A stretch of 40,363 nt of DNA from Propionibacteriaceae bacterium UBA6122 (GTDB taxonomy: Bacteria > Actinomycetota > Actinomycetes > Propionibacteriales > Propionibacteriaceae): positions 1 to 40,363 of the forward strand of contig DIVW01000002.1 in assembly GCA_002428365.1 (NCBI GenBank), read 5' to 3'. A program made the translations under genes and the position numbers. The notes below the pieces were generated by a model. It did no database searches. It saw nothing but the letters and a program-made list of their open reading frames with translations, and was not told the origin of the DNA. Positions 32,965 through 40,363 of this stretch are shown piece by piece. Position 1 is the first letter of the stretch. Every line of letters begins with the position of its first letter.

Positions 32965-33612
32965 ATGAGCGAAACTCCGATCGTCTGGTCAGCTCAGGGC
33001 ACTCGGCGGCTCCGACTGGGCGTGATGGGCGGCACCTTCGACCCGATCCACCACGGCCACTTAGTGGCGGCCAGCGAAGTTCAGGCCCGGTTCAACCTCG
33101 ATGAAGTGGTGTTTGTGCCCACCGGCCAGCCGTGGCAAAAGGTGGGCAAGAAGGTCTCCCAGCCAGAAGACCGTTACCTGATGACCACCATCGCCACCGC
33201 GTCCAACCCGCACTTCTCGGTGAGCCGGGTGGATATCGAGCGGCCCGGTCTGACCTACACCGTGGACACGTTGAAGGACGTTCGCGCGCTCCGCGGACCC
33301 GAAATCGAGCTCTACTTCATCACCGGGGCCGACGCGCTTAGCCGCATCCTCACCTGGAAGGGAGTCGATGAGTTGTTCGATCTGGCCCACTTCGTCGGGG
33401 TGTCGCGCCCAGGGGTCGATCTGGGTGCCGACGACATCACCCATCTGCCTGAGGACAAGGTCACATTGTTGGAAGTGCCGGCGTTGTCGATAAGCTCGAC
33501 AGCCTGCCGTGACCGGGTGGCCCAAGGGCTGCCGATTTGGTATCTGGTGCCGGACGGCATCGTGCAGTACATCGCCAAGCGTGGTCTTTACCGAACAGGA
33601 GCCGATCTGTGA
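32965..33612 (+). CDS. nadD: Nicotinate-nucleotide adenylyltransferase
   Basis: NadD adenylates nicotinate mononucleotide to deamido-NAD+, the substrate of NadE at 21636. The 215-aa protein has the nucleotidyltransferase signature GGTFDPIHHGH (residues 22-32) and SISSTACR near the C-terminus. FVPTGQPWQK is the family's nicotinate-side loop. The first ~15 residues are an extension relative to shorter homologues; ATG 32965 is the only ATG before the motif except Met21. It overlaps rsfS by 4 nt (GTGA). Confidence 0.95.
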   Translation: MSETPIVWSAQGTRRLRLGVMGGTFDPIHHGHLVAASEVQARFNLDEVVFVPTGQPWQKVGKKVSQPEDRYLMTTIATASNPHFSVSRVDIERPGLTYTVDTLKDVRALRGPEIELYFITGADALSRILTWKGVDELFDLAHFVGVSRPGVDLGADDITHLPEDKVTLLEVPALSISSTACRDRVAQGLPIWYLVPDGIVQYIAKRGLYRTGADL

Positions 33613-33989
33613 GTGCCGTACCCGAGGCCGTCGAACTTGCCATTCTTGCTGCGAAGGCCGCGGTGGCGAAGAAGGCGCTCGATCCGGTCGCCTTCGACGT
33701 GTCGGAGCGATTGGCTATCACCGACATCTTCCTGGTTCTGACCGCGACCAACGAACGCCAGGTCGGTGCCGTAGTGGACGGTGTCGAGGAAGCCCTGCTC
33801 AAAGTCGGACGCCGACCCGCCAGGCGTGAAGGTGACCGTGAGAAGCGGTGGGTGCTGCTGGACTACGTGGATGTCGTGGTGCACGTCCAGCACAGTGAGG
33901 AGCGCACGCTCTATTCGCTGGAAAAGCTGTGGAAAGACTGCCCCTCGATTGAGTTGGGCGAGCTGGAACCTAGCGGCATCGGCGAATGA
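33609..33989 (+). CDS. rsfS: Ribosomal silencing factor RsfS
   Basis: RsfS binds L14 and blocks subunit joining when nutrients are low. The 126-aa protein has the family core: AVAKKALDPVAFDVSERLAITDIFLVLTATNERQV and the REGDREKRWVLLDYVDVVVHVQHSEERTLYSLEKLW block. GTG 33609 overlaps the nadD stop as GTGA, which decides the start over upstream in-frame codons. Its own stop overlaps the next gene as ATGA, so nadD-rsfS-phosphatase form a tightly coupled operon, as in mycobacteria (Rv2421c-Rv2420c-Rv2419c). Confidence 0.95.
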   Translation: MSAVPEAVELAILAAKAAVAKKALDPVAFDVSERLAITDIFLVLTATNERQVGAVVDGVEEALLKVGRRPARREGDREKRWVLLDYVDVVVHVQHSEERTLYSLEKLWKDCPSIELGELEPSGIGE

Positions 33990-34594
33990 CCGCTCGTCAG
34001 GTCATCCTGCTCCGGCACGGCCTGACCGATTACAACGACGCCGGCCGGTTTCAGGGCCAGGCTGATGTGCCACTGAATTCGGTGGGCATCGCCCAGGCCC
34101 GTGCGGTTGCCGAGCGCCTCGGCAGTCTGGGCATCACTCGGATGGCCAGTTCTGATCTGCAGCGCGCGGCCGACACTGCCCGCATCATCGCTGAGCAACT
34201 CAAGCTGCCGGTGGAGTTTGACTCCCGGCTGCAGGAGATCAACGTGGGCAGCTGGGCTGGCCTCACTCCGACCGAAATCGGCGCGGCTGATCCGGAACTT
34301 TGGGGCCAACTGGTCGCGGGCAAGGATGGGCTGCATTCGGCCACGGGGGAGACGGCCACCGCCGCTGGCCGCCGAGTTGCCGACGCCCTGGTCGAGCGGG
34401 CCACCGCCGCCGGGGATGACGAAGTGCTGTTGATCGTCGGGCATGGCCTGACCACCAGGGTGGCCTCGCTGCTACTGATGGGGCTGGATTACTCCGCCGC
34501 CTGGTCTTTCCACGGCCTCGGTAACTGTCATTGGGTGGTGCTGCGCCCGGGGCCGGCCAATTGGCGAATGTTCGCCTACAACCGCGGCGATTGA
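33986..34594 (+). CDS. Histidine phosphatase (phosphoglycerate mutase family), GpgP-like
   Basis: The 202-aa protein has the catalytic RHG at residues 10-12 (LLRHGLTDYN), ASSDLQRAADTARIIAEQL, the EINVGSWAGLTPTEI acid region and the second histidine in IVGHGLTTR. By position after rsfS it corresponds to Rv2419c of M. tuberculosis, glucosyl-3-phosphoglycerate phosphatase. Whether this organism makes glucosylglycerate or methylglucose polysaccharide cannot be seen here, so the substrate stays open. ATG overlaps the rsfS stop as ATGA. It converges on the phosphodiesterase gene 24 nt away. Confidence 0.88.
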   Translation: MTARQVILLRHGLTDYNDAGRFQGQADVPLNSVGIAQARAVAERLGSLGITRMASSDLQRAADTARIIAEQLKLPVEFDSRLQEINVGSWAGLTPTEIGAADPELWGQLVAGKDGLHSATGETATAAGRRVADALVERATAAGDDEVLLIVGHGLTTRVASLLLMGLDYSAAWSFHGLGNCHWVVLRPGPANWRMFAYNRGD

Positions 34595-34618
34595 GCCGTC
34601 CGGTCAACCCCGGCTGGT

Positions 34619-35905
34619 CTAGCTACCAGTGGTGTCCACTGGGGGCGCCTCGGTGAAGACCTGATTGGTGTAGCCGATCACTTTCACCGTCAGCTTGGTC
34701 TTCTTCGAGGTGCGGATGCGCAGTTTGCCCGCGTCCCCGACCGGAACTGAGACGTAGATAGTGGCGGTGCCCTTCGGCAGCGCGCGCTTCTTGGTGCTGG
34801 CTGAGGCCGAGGAGCGTGCCGCGGTGTAGAGGTAGTTCTTCGACGGGCCCTTGGTGACGGTCACGGCCAGGTTCACCGTCTGCAGCGCCGCCAGTTTCGA
34901 ACTGGGAACCGCATTGCCCAACACCTTGGGGTAATGGTTGCGTTTGGCCTGGTAGGTGCCCTTACTCACAGTCACGGGCTTCGCCAGGACGGTCACGTTG
35001 TCGCTTGCTGCCCAATTGAGCTTCGCCGCCCCCGAGGTGAGTCGGGTGGCCATCGCAGCCGGGCTGTCGGTCATGAACCAGAACGTCTTGGGGCCGTAGT
35101 AGATGGCCATCGCCTGGCCCTGGCTGGTCGACACGCTCCACGGCACCAACTCCAGGCCCCTGGCGCGGACGAATTGGGCCAGATTGACCGAGGTGTACTT
35201 CGCCTCGGTGCCGTAGGCGGTGGCGCCGAGCTTGTCGGCCAGCCGTACCCGGTCGTAGTCGAAGCCGTTGTGGTCATAGGCCAGGACGTAGGCCTTCGGC
35301 GCCACCTTGCGGATCGCTGGCAGCGCCTTGTCGAAGTTGAAGCTGAGCAGGCGGGTGCGATTGAGCAGACCGTTTTGTAGTACCAGTTTGGTGGCCCAAG
35401 TGGCGTAGGCCCGCTTGCCGGCGGCGGATTGCCCGGAGTAGGCCTTGATGTCGAGGGTCAACCACACCTCAGGGTGGGCCTTCAGCACGCCGACGAGGTC
35501 GGTGAAGGTGGGAATCGGGACGGTCATGTTCCCGCTGTGGTCTTCGCAGCGCACCAGCTGCACCTGCGCCAAGGTCATGGTGTGAATGCGGGTGCCAGCC
35601 TGAGTGCAGCGGGAGGGCAGCTTGTCGTAGTGGCTCATTACCGCTTTGTCGTCGGCGGTGAACAGGATGTCGGTTTCGATGCCGTCATAGCCTGCCTCAG
35701 CTGCGCCGGTGTAAGCCTCCAACGAGTTCTCCGGCCATTGGCTTGCTCCGCCGCGATGCGCTAACACCTTGAAAGTCTGACCGGCGGTATTGGTCACCGG
35801 ATCACCGGAGGAGGTGAGGGTCTTGGCTGAGCTTGGCGTGGCCAAAGTCAGCGCCAATGCCAAAGTGGTAAGGGCTACTGCTGGGGTACGCAGGGCTTCG
35901 AACAC
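34619..35905 (-). CDS. Secreted glycerophosphodiester phosphodiesterase
   Basis: The enzyme hydrolyses glycerophosphodiesters such as deacylated phospholipids or teichoic acid fragments to glycerol-3-phosphate and an alcohol. The GDPD TIM barrel (about 40-290) has the catalytic LAHRGG, PENS, GIETDI and MSHYDKLP. A Sec signal peptide (MFEALRTPAVALTTLALALTLATPSSA) leads the protein out. The C-terminal ~130 residues form a Ser/Thr/Lys-rich beta domain of unknown role. GTG 35905 is chosen because GGAAGG lies 8 nt upstream and the signal peptide then starts correctly; ATG 35938 in frame is the alternative. The 428-aa product is encoded 117 nt downstream of the DUF1501 gene on the same strand. Confidence 0.88.
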   Translation of the reverse strand: MFEALRTPAVALTTLALALTLATPSSAKTLTSSGDPVTNTAGQTFKVLAHRGGASQWPENSLEAYTGAAEAGYDGIETDILFTADDKAVMSHYDKLPSRCTQAGTRIHTMTLAQVQLVRCEDHSGNMTVPIPTFTDLVGVLKAHPEVWLTLDIKAYSGQSAAGKRAYATWATKLVLQNGLLNRTRLLSFNFDKALPAIRKVAPKAYVLAYDHNGFDYDRVRLADKLGATAYGTEAKYTSVNLAQFVRARGLELVPWSVSTSQGQAMAIYYGPKTFWFMTDSPAAMATRLTSGAAKLNWAASDNVTVLAKPVTVSKGTYQAKRNHYPKVLGNAVPSSKLAALQTVNLAVTVTKGPSKNYLYTAARSSASASTKKRALPKGTATIYVSVPVGDAGKLRIRTSKKTKLTVKVIGYTNQVFTEAPPVDTTGS

Positions 35906-36022
35906 CGGTAAGGCCTTCCGTTGCGGGCAGGACTCCATCACCTTAGGCCGGGAGTGGCCAACGTTGTCCAACTGGGGCGGGGCCATCGGCGGCAAGACTG
36001 GAGTGCCAGTGCAGGCCCGTCC

Positions 36023-37456
36023 TCAGGCCACGCCCAGGGCTGCGCCGGGCGTGAAGCCGGGGAAGACCTCGCTGACGTTGGCGTTGTTGAGCCGTTTGCT
36101 GACCACTTCGGAGAGCGCCTGGCGGTAGTCGGTGGTGATCGGCACGTCCCCATCGGTGAGGTTGCCCTTGCTGAGGGTGGGCATCGACCCGTAGATCCCG
36201 CCCTTGATCGAGCCGCCCATGATGAACTGGACGTTGCCGTGGCCGTGGTCGGTGCCGCCATCGCCATTCACCGAAACCCGGCGACCAAACTCGCTCATGG
36301 TCACCAAGGTCACGCTCTTCCAGCGGGTGGTGCCCAGGTCGGTGCGCAGCGCGGCAATGCTGCCAGCCAGATCCTTGGCCATCGAGGCAAAGGCGCCGCT
36401 GGATTGGTAGAGCGCACCGGAGTTCTGATGCAAGTCCCAACCGCCGTAGTCGATGCAGGCCACTTCCAGCCCGATCCCGGCCTTGGTCAGGCGAGCAATG
36501 TCCTTCATGCCGCGGCCGAAGCTGGTGTTGGGGTATTTGGCGCCGTTGGTCGGCTTGTAGGTGGACTCACGCAGCTTCTTGAGGCTGTTGACCGCGTCTA
36601 GGGTGCCCTTCACTTGGGTTTCCATCACGCCGCCAGCATTGCCGTACAGCTTGGTCAGGTCACTGATCAGCGTTTCGCGACCATTCCACGGCGCCCACAG
36701 ATCGAAATCCTCCACGGTCGACATGGCCAATGACTGGTGGGCAGTGGTGGTCAACGACAGCACCACCCGCGAGCCGATCGTGATCGCGCGGAAGGTGCCC
36801 GAAGTTGCCGAGGACGTGGCGATATGGCGACCCAACCAGCCGGAGCGAACGTTGGCCGCAGCGGCCCGCTCGCACATCGCCTGGTCTTCAAAGTGGGAGC
36901 GGGAGACGTCGGGATGCCCGGCGCCCAGGACGACGGCCATTTCGTGGGCACCCCACAGCGGGGCCAGGGCGCCGAGGTTCGGGTTCAGCAGGTACTTCGT
37001 ACCCAGCGGCTTGCCCTTGTTCTTGGTGGTGATGGCCAGCTCGCCGCGGGCCTTGGTATAGCTGGAATCGCCCACCGGGCCGACGGCCGACAAGCCGTCG
37101 AAGCCGCCGCGCAGGAACACACAGATCAGCAGATCGCCACCGGTGGCGGCGAAGGAATACCGCGGTAGTGCCGAGGCGGCCAACAGGCCGCCCAGCCCGA
37201 TCAGGGTGCCCTTGAACAGGCCGCGGCGCCCGGCCTTGGGGCCATCGGGGTCGGGTTCCACCTCGTCGATGCCGAGGTTGGGGCGCGCGGCGATGGCGTA
37301 CTGGTTGGCCTGGTCGGGGGAGAGCACCCGGGTTTCGCCGTCCACCCTGGCCAGAATCCGGTTCCGCGACTCGTCGTGATCGTGCAGGGGGGTGATCAGA
37401 TCCTCATGGAGCAGGGCCTCGCCACGACTCAGGGTTTCGTCCATTGATTGGGGCAT
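36023..37456 (-). CDS. DUF1501 secreted protein (alkaline phosphatase-like fold), Tat substrate
   Basis: The 477-aa protein matches DUF1501, a sulfatase/alkaline-phosphatase-like family of unknown reaction. After a ~75-residue cytosolic leader it has a Tat-type signal (GRRGLFKGTLIGLGGLLAASALPRYSFA). Family motifs are FLRGGFDGLSAVGP, HPDVSRSHFEDQ, DYGGWDLHQN, TLVTMSEFGRRV and TDHGHGNVQFIMG, the last ones rich in likely metal ligands (His, Asp). ATG 37456 follows AAAGGA. The DUF1800 gene ends 13 nt upstream, a pairing seen in many bacteria, so the two are probably exported together. The leader before the Tat motif is unusually long. Confidence 0.85.
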   Translation of the reverse strand: MPQSMDETLSRGEALLHEDLITPLHDHDESRNRILARVDGETRVLSPDQANQYAIAARPNLGIDEVEPDPDGPKAGRRGLFKGTLIGLGGLLAASALPRYSFAATGGDLLICVFLRGGFDGLSAVGPVGDSSYTKARGELAITTKNKGKPLGTKYLLNPNLGALAPLWGAHEMAVVLGAGHPDVSRSHFEDQAMCERAAAANVRSGWLGRHIATSSATSGTFRAITIGSRVVLSLTTTAHQSLAMSTVEDFDLWAPWNGRETLISDLTKLYGNAGGVMETQVKGTLDAVNSLKKLRESTYKPTNGAKYPNTSFGRGMKDIARLTKAGIGLEVACIDYGGWDLHQNSGALYQSSGAFASMAKDLAGSIAALRTDLGTTRWKSVTLVTMSEFGRRVSVNGDGGTDHGHGNVQFIMGGSIKGGIYGSMPTLSKGNLTDGDVPITTDYRQALSEVVSKRLNNANVSEVFPGFTPGAALGVA

Positions 37457-37469
37457 GTCGATCCTTTAC

Positions 37470-39086
37470 TCAACGAAGCAGGAAGTAGGGCGAGGAGAAG
37501 ACCAGATGGACGGCCGCCGGCAGGCGGGACTTGATCTGGTTGTAGCTGAGCACGTTGCTGGTGGAGCCACCGCGCAGCCTGGCGGTGACCACCGCAAGGT
37601 CGGCGGCAGGCCAGCGATAACCGGTCAGGTTGGTGGTGATCTTGCCAGCGGCGCGTTCGGCGGTCATGCCTGCGCTGATGCCAAGGGCCGAGGCCCAGGA
37701 CTTCACCGGAATCTCGGAGTCTTTCCAGAAGACCCGGGCGTGGGCGGTGTCGAAGTGGGCCAGCATGTCCTGGGTGGCCATCCAGTCTTTTGCCTGGTCG
37801 GGATAGCCGTCGACGACCGGCCACATCCGCGGCTGGTGGCCCTGGGTGTCGAGCAACCACTGCACCGTCCCGGTGATTGACCAGAGCTGACCCGATTGCT
37901 TGCCCTTTGGCTTGATCGCTTTGGGCTTGCGCACCTTGATCATGGTGGCCATGCTCTCCTGCGGACGGCGCCATTTCTCACCGATGGAGTTCTTGAACTC
38001 AGCGCTGAGCAACAGCGCTCGCATGACTGCGGCCAGCGAGGTGTCGTGGGTCAGGTAGACCTGAGCGAGCTGGTTCACTAAAGCGTCACTCGGAGTGTCA
38101 CTGACGTAGCGGACGGCCAGGCGGCGGCAGAGGCGGCGAGCGGTGGCCGGGTGATGCGCCAAATAGCTCAGGTATTTGCGTAGCGCATCCGGGCCAGCCT
38201 CGCGGGTCGCGTTCGAGTGTGTGAAGCCCATGATTTTGAGCGGGCCAACGTGATGATCCCACTTGTAGAACTTGTACTTGTAGGTCTTCCAATCCAGGCC
38301 GTGGCCGGTGAGGAGCAGCGCTGACTGGCGCACATCTGCCTCGGTGTAGTTGCCGACACCAACGGTGTGCAGTTCAAGGAGTTCGCGGCCGAGGTTTTCG
38401 TTGGGGTTGTCCTCGGAGTTCATCTGGTTGTCCAGATAGATCAGCATCGCCGGGTGGGTGATGGCCGCCTGCAGCATCGTTGAATACTTGCCGGTGGCGT
38501 TGCGCCGGAGCACCGACCAGTCAAACCAGGCGACGAAGGAGGATGCCTTGCCGTCCGCGGAGATGTAGAGATGATCGCCCATGGTGTCGACCATCGACTC
38601 GAACAGGTAGCGCTTGGTGTAGATCTGGCGGATCGTCCGCGAGATGCTCAGTGCCTTGCCGGCCCGCCAGGACTCGCCGTGGCTGGCCTTGTCCACCGTC
38701 TTGGTGGTCTTGGTCGCCCAGCTCAGATGCTTGGCGATCATCTTGTTCGCGGTTGAGTCGTCGATATGACCGGGGTGAAGTTGTTGATCGATCCACTTGG
38801 TGTAGCCGGTCTTCTGAATCTGAGCGGCGATCGAAGCTGTTGGTGCCGGGCACACCCGGCGGGCCAGGTGCCAGGCCAGGGATGAGTTCAGATCAAGGGT
38901 TCCCGACAGGCCCGAGATATGCGACGGCAGGACGGGTGCCGCCGGGAAGGCGCTGGCCGCGGCAGCTTGGCTGGGGGTGGCCAGTCCGCTGAGGGCTAGA
39001 CCACCGGCTGCGGCCAGACCGAAGAATTGCTTTCGGTCTGGGGACAACTCGATCTGGGTCGCTTCGAACTTGCTGCTGGTTTCCAC
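37470..39086 (-). CDS. DUF1800 secreted protein
   Basis: The 538-aa protein matches DUF1800, a helical exported family of unknown function that is nearly always encoded next to DUF1501. Residues 17-45 (DRKQFFGLAAAGGLALSGLATPSQA) form a signal peptide, Tat-like but with a single RK pair. Family marks are WHLARRVCPAPT, SFVAWFDWSVLRRNATGKYSTMLQAAITHPAMLIYLDN, NENLGRELLELHTVGVGNYTEADV and HPATARRLCRRLAVRYVSD. GTG 39086 follows AAGGCGG. A promoter (TTCAAC-17-TAGGGT) lies directly upstream, and DUF1501 and the phosphodiesterase follow, so one transcript may cover all three. Confidence 0.88.
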   Translation of the reverse strand: METSSKFEATQIELSPDRKQFFGLAAAGGLALSGLATPSQAAAASAFPAAPVLPSHISGLSGTLDLNSSLAWHLARRVCPAPTASIAAQIQKTGYTKWIDQQLHPGHIDDSTANKMIAKHLSWATKTTKTVDKASHGESWRAGKALSISRTIRQIYTKRYLFESMVDTMGDHLYISADGKASSFVAWFDWSVLRRNATGKYSTMLQAAITHPAMLIYLDNQMNSEDNPNENLGRELLELHTVGVGNYTEADVRQSALLLTGHGLDWKTYKYKFYKWDHHVGPLKIMGFTHSNATREAGPDALRKYLSYLAHHPATARRLCRRLAVRYVSDTPSDALVNQLAQVYLTHDTSLAAVMRALLLSAEFKNSIGEKWRRPQESMATMIKVRKPKAIKPKGKQSGQLWSITGTVQWLLDTQGHQPRMWPVVDGYPDQAKDWMATQDMLAHFDTAHARVFWKDSEIPVKSWASALGISAGMTAERAAGKITTNLTGYRWPAADLAVVTARLRGGSTSNVLSYNQIKSRLPAAVHLVFSSPYFLLR

Positions 39087-39124
39087 GTTCGCCGCCTTGG
39101 GGGAGGAGAGCCCTAGTGCCCCAA

Positions 39125-39153
39125 ACCCTAACGCTTCCTGAGAAAATGTTGAA
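39125..39153 (-). promoter_or_regulatory. Promoter of the DUF1800-DUF1501 operon
   Basis: On the minus strand TTCAAC (39148-39153), a 17-bp spacer and TAGGGT (39125-39130) form a complete promoter. Transcription would begin near 39118, about 32 nt before the DUF1800 GTG. Confidence 0.6.
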
Positions 39154-39180
39154 GGCTTTTAGCCGGTGAACCGTGGCTCC

Positions 39181-40363
39181 TTATGCGGGGTTGAAAGTGA
39201 CCGCAACGGTGGACCCGCTGAGGTCAGCCTGGATCGAGCTGATGTAGGCGGGCCTGGTTGTGTAGAAGCGGCGACCCGCGGTGGTGGTGCCGGAGGCTTC
39301 GAGGGAAATGTAGACATAAGCCTTGGCAACATACGGCTCAGTCGAGTTCTGCGTGAAGGTGGCCTTCTTGATCGCATCAGCGCCGGACCTGATGCGCCAT
39401 TTCACCGTCTTCGCCTTCCCGTCGAGCTTCAAGTAGAAGCCACACCCCGTCGGCGCCAGCTTCTTCTGCTTCACACACGAGTTGAGCAGACTCTGGGCGG
39501 CCGTCCGGGCGTCAGTGATGCCCTTGTTGCTGAGGTCGACGCTGAAGCTTGGATTGTTGTAATCGGTGGGTGATTCGACCACGAACTCCCCGCCCTTGAC
39601 CTGGAGCCGATCGTTCGCGCTGGCCAGCAGGTAGCTCCCGGGAAAAAGCGTGAGTGAGGAATCGTTGGTGATCGCGATGCCATTAAGGGTGAGGGTGATG
39701 CCGTCCATGCCGAAGAGGTTCAGATCGCGGGCAGTGTTGACCAGGCGCCACTCGGTGCCGATTTTTTCGGTGAGGTAAGTGGCAGAGACCGACTCGCCGC
39801 CGAGTTGATAGGACGCGCTGACCGTGGCGGATTCCGAGCCAGTGGCGTCCTCGACGACGATGCCGGTGATCGGAGCCCGCAGATTCGAAGCCTGCAGAAT
39901 CTCATCAGTCAGCAGACTGGTTTCCGAGGGTGCGGTGGCGCCGAAATCGATCGCGGCCGAGGCGTCCCCGGCGGCAAGGGCCTTCAGATAGCCCTCGACG
40001 GCGGCCTTGGCTGAACTAGCGTGGCCAGGAGGGGCGAACGCGCCGCCATTCGGCAACATGAAGGAGCCGATGATCACGGCGATGATCAGCACCAGCACGC
40101 CACCGCCAATGAAGAGCGGAACCTTGCTGCCCTTCTTGGGTGGCGCTACCGGCTGGCCGCTACCCGGGAACTGGTAGGCCGCACCTGCTGGCGGCTGGCC
40201 TGCGAAGGGCTGTCCGGGGGCCGGGTAGGGGGTCGGTCCGCCCATCGGTGGCGGCGGGTAGGGCTGGCCGGGTGCAGGGTAGCTCTGGCCGGGCGGCGGG
40301 TAGCCCTGGCCGGTGACGGCCGACGGTGCGCCGAGAGGCGGAAAGGCACCGGGCTGGCCGGGG
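39181..40363 (-). CDS. Pro/Gly/Gln-rich single-pass membrane protein, DUF4878-like (partial)
   Basis: The frame stays open to the window edge, so the true start lies beyond it; ATG 40245 is only an internal methionine. The visible N-terminal part repeats PGQ(P/S)Y(P/A)P units, a disordered cytosolic stretch common in actinobacterial envelope proteins. A transmembrane segment (VPLFIGGGVLVLIIAVIIGSFML) follows, then a ~290-residue exported part. Its first section (AKAAVEGYLKALAAGDASAAIDF) resembles DUF4878/lumazine-binding-like domains, followed by beta-rich sequence. Two cysteines in LLNSCVKQKKLAPTGCGFYL probably form a disulfide. Function is unknown. It is upstream of the DUF1800 promoter on the same strand. 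Confidence 0.75.
   Translation of the reverse strand, partial: PGQPGAFPPLGAPSAVTGQGYPPPGQSYPAPGQPYPPPPMGGPTPYPAPGQPFAGQPPAGAAYQFPGSGQPVAPPKKGSKVPLFIGGGVLVLIIAVIIGSFMLPNGGAFAPPGHASSAKAAVEGYLKALAAGDASAAIDFGATAPSETSLLTDEILQASNLRAPITGIVVEDATGSESATVSASYQLGGESVSATYLTEKIGTEWRLVNTARDLNLFGMDGITLTLNGIAITNDSSLTLFPGSYLLASANDRLQVKGGEFVVESPTDYNNPSFSVDLSNKGITDARTAAQSLLNSCVKQKKLAPTGCGFYLKLDGKAKTVKWRIRSGADAIKKATFTQNSTEPYVAKAYVYISLEASGTTTAGRRFYTTRPAYISSIQADLSGSTVAVTFNPA

Overview
The window is high-GC bacterial DNA, probably from a metagenome. Almost all of it (about 3.0 to 40.4 kb) reads as one actinobacterial chromosome, possibly of Propionibacteriaceae type. The evidence is roughly 65-67% GC with G/C-ending codons, leaderless genes behind TAnnnT boxes, an Ada-AlkA/Ogt pair, a glutamine-dependent NadE with mycobacterial-type catalytic spacing, and a gene order that follows the Mycobacterium tuberculosis block Rv2462c to Rv2419c (tig, clpP, clpX, valS, folC, ndk, rne, rplU, rpmA, obg, proB, proA, nadD, rsfS, gpgP). 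The first ~2.9 kb (tRNA end, tig, clpP, 5' part of clpX) differs: about 57% GC, mixed third codon positions, strong Shine-Dalgarno sites, a TTGGCG-17-TATAAT promoter, and one clpP where Actinobacteria normally have two. Its proteins look like Chloroflexota/Anaerolineae or a relative. The change falls inside the most conserved stretch of clpX (about 2.85-3.04 kb), so an assembly chimera is the likeliest explanation; recombination is the alternative.

Layout. 0-3.5 kb: tRNA end, tig-clpP-clpX. 3.6-5.6 kb: ptsH-ptsI, the general PTS phosphorelay. 5.6-5.8 kb: hairpin repeats. 5.8-8.9 kb (minus): valS and a Septum_form-type lipoprotein. 9-13.4 kb: folC, ndk, a CPBP membrane protease, a uridine kinase-like P-loop protein and an AlkD-like repair protein. 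13.5-21.1 kb: a B12/radical SAM protein, a SulP transporter, the DUF2344 radical SAM partner and RNase E/G. 21.1-23.7 kb (minus): an SRPBCC-like protein and nadE. 23.7-27.3 kb: an alpha/beta hydrolase, then ogt, ada-alkA and a LysE-type exporter on the minus strand. 27.4-34.6 kb: rplU-rpmA, obg-proB-PQ-loop transporter, proA, nadD-rsfS-phosphatase. 34.6-40.4 kb (minus): a secreted glycerophosphodiesterase, DUF1501 and DUF1800 secreted proteins, and a Pro/Gly/Gln-rich membrane protein cut by the window end.

Functionally this is a housekeeping block (protein folding and degradation, tRNA charging, nucleotide and folate metabolism, RNA decay, ribosome assembly, proline and NAD synthesis) with accessory genes inserted between conserved neighbours. 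Small repeats sit at several insertion points: a TTCGAC(A/G)(A/G)GCTCAG hairpin family in three places, a GGGGACGGTTCC element upstream of sulP with a fragment before rplU, and a 17-bp tandem repeat at the nadE 3' end. I found no CRISPR array, transposase, prophage or defence island. The least understood systems are the radical SAM/DUF2344 pair next to RNase E/G, the PQ-loop transporter between proB and proA, and the DUF1800-DUF1501-phosphodiesterase secreted set.
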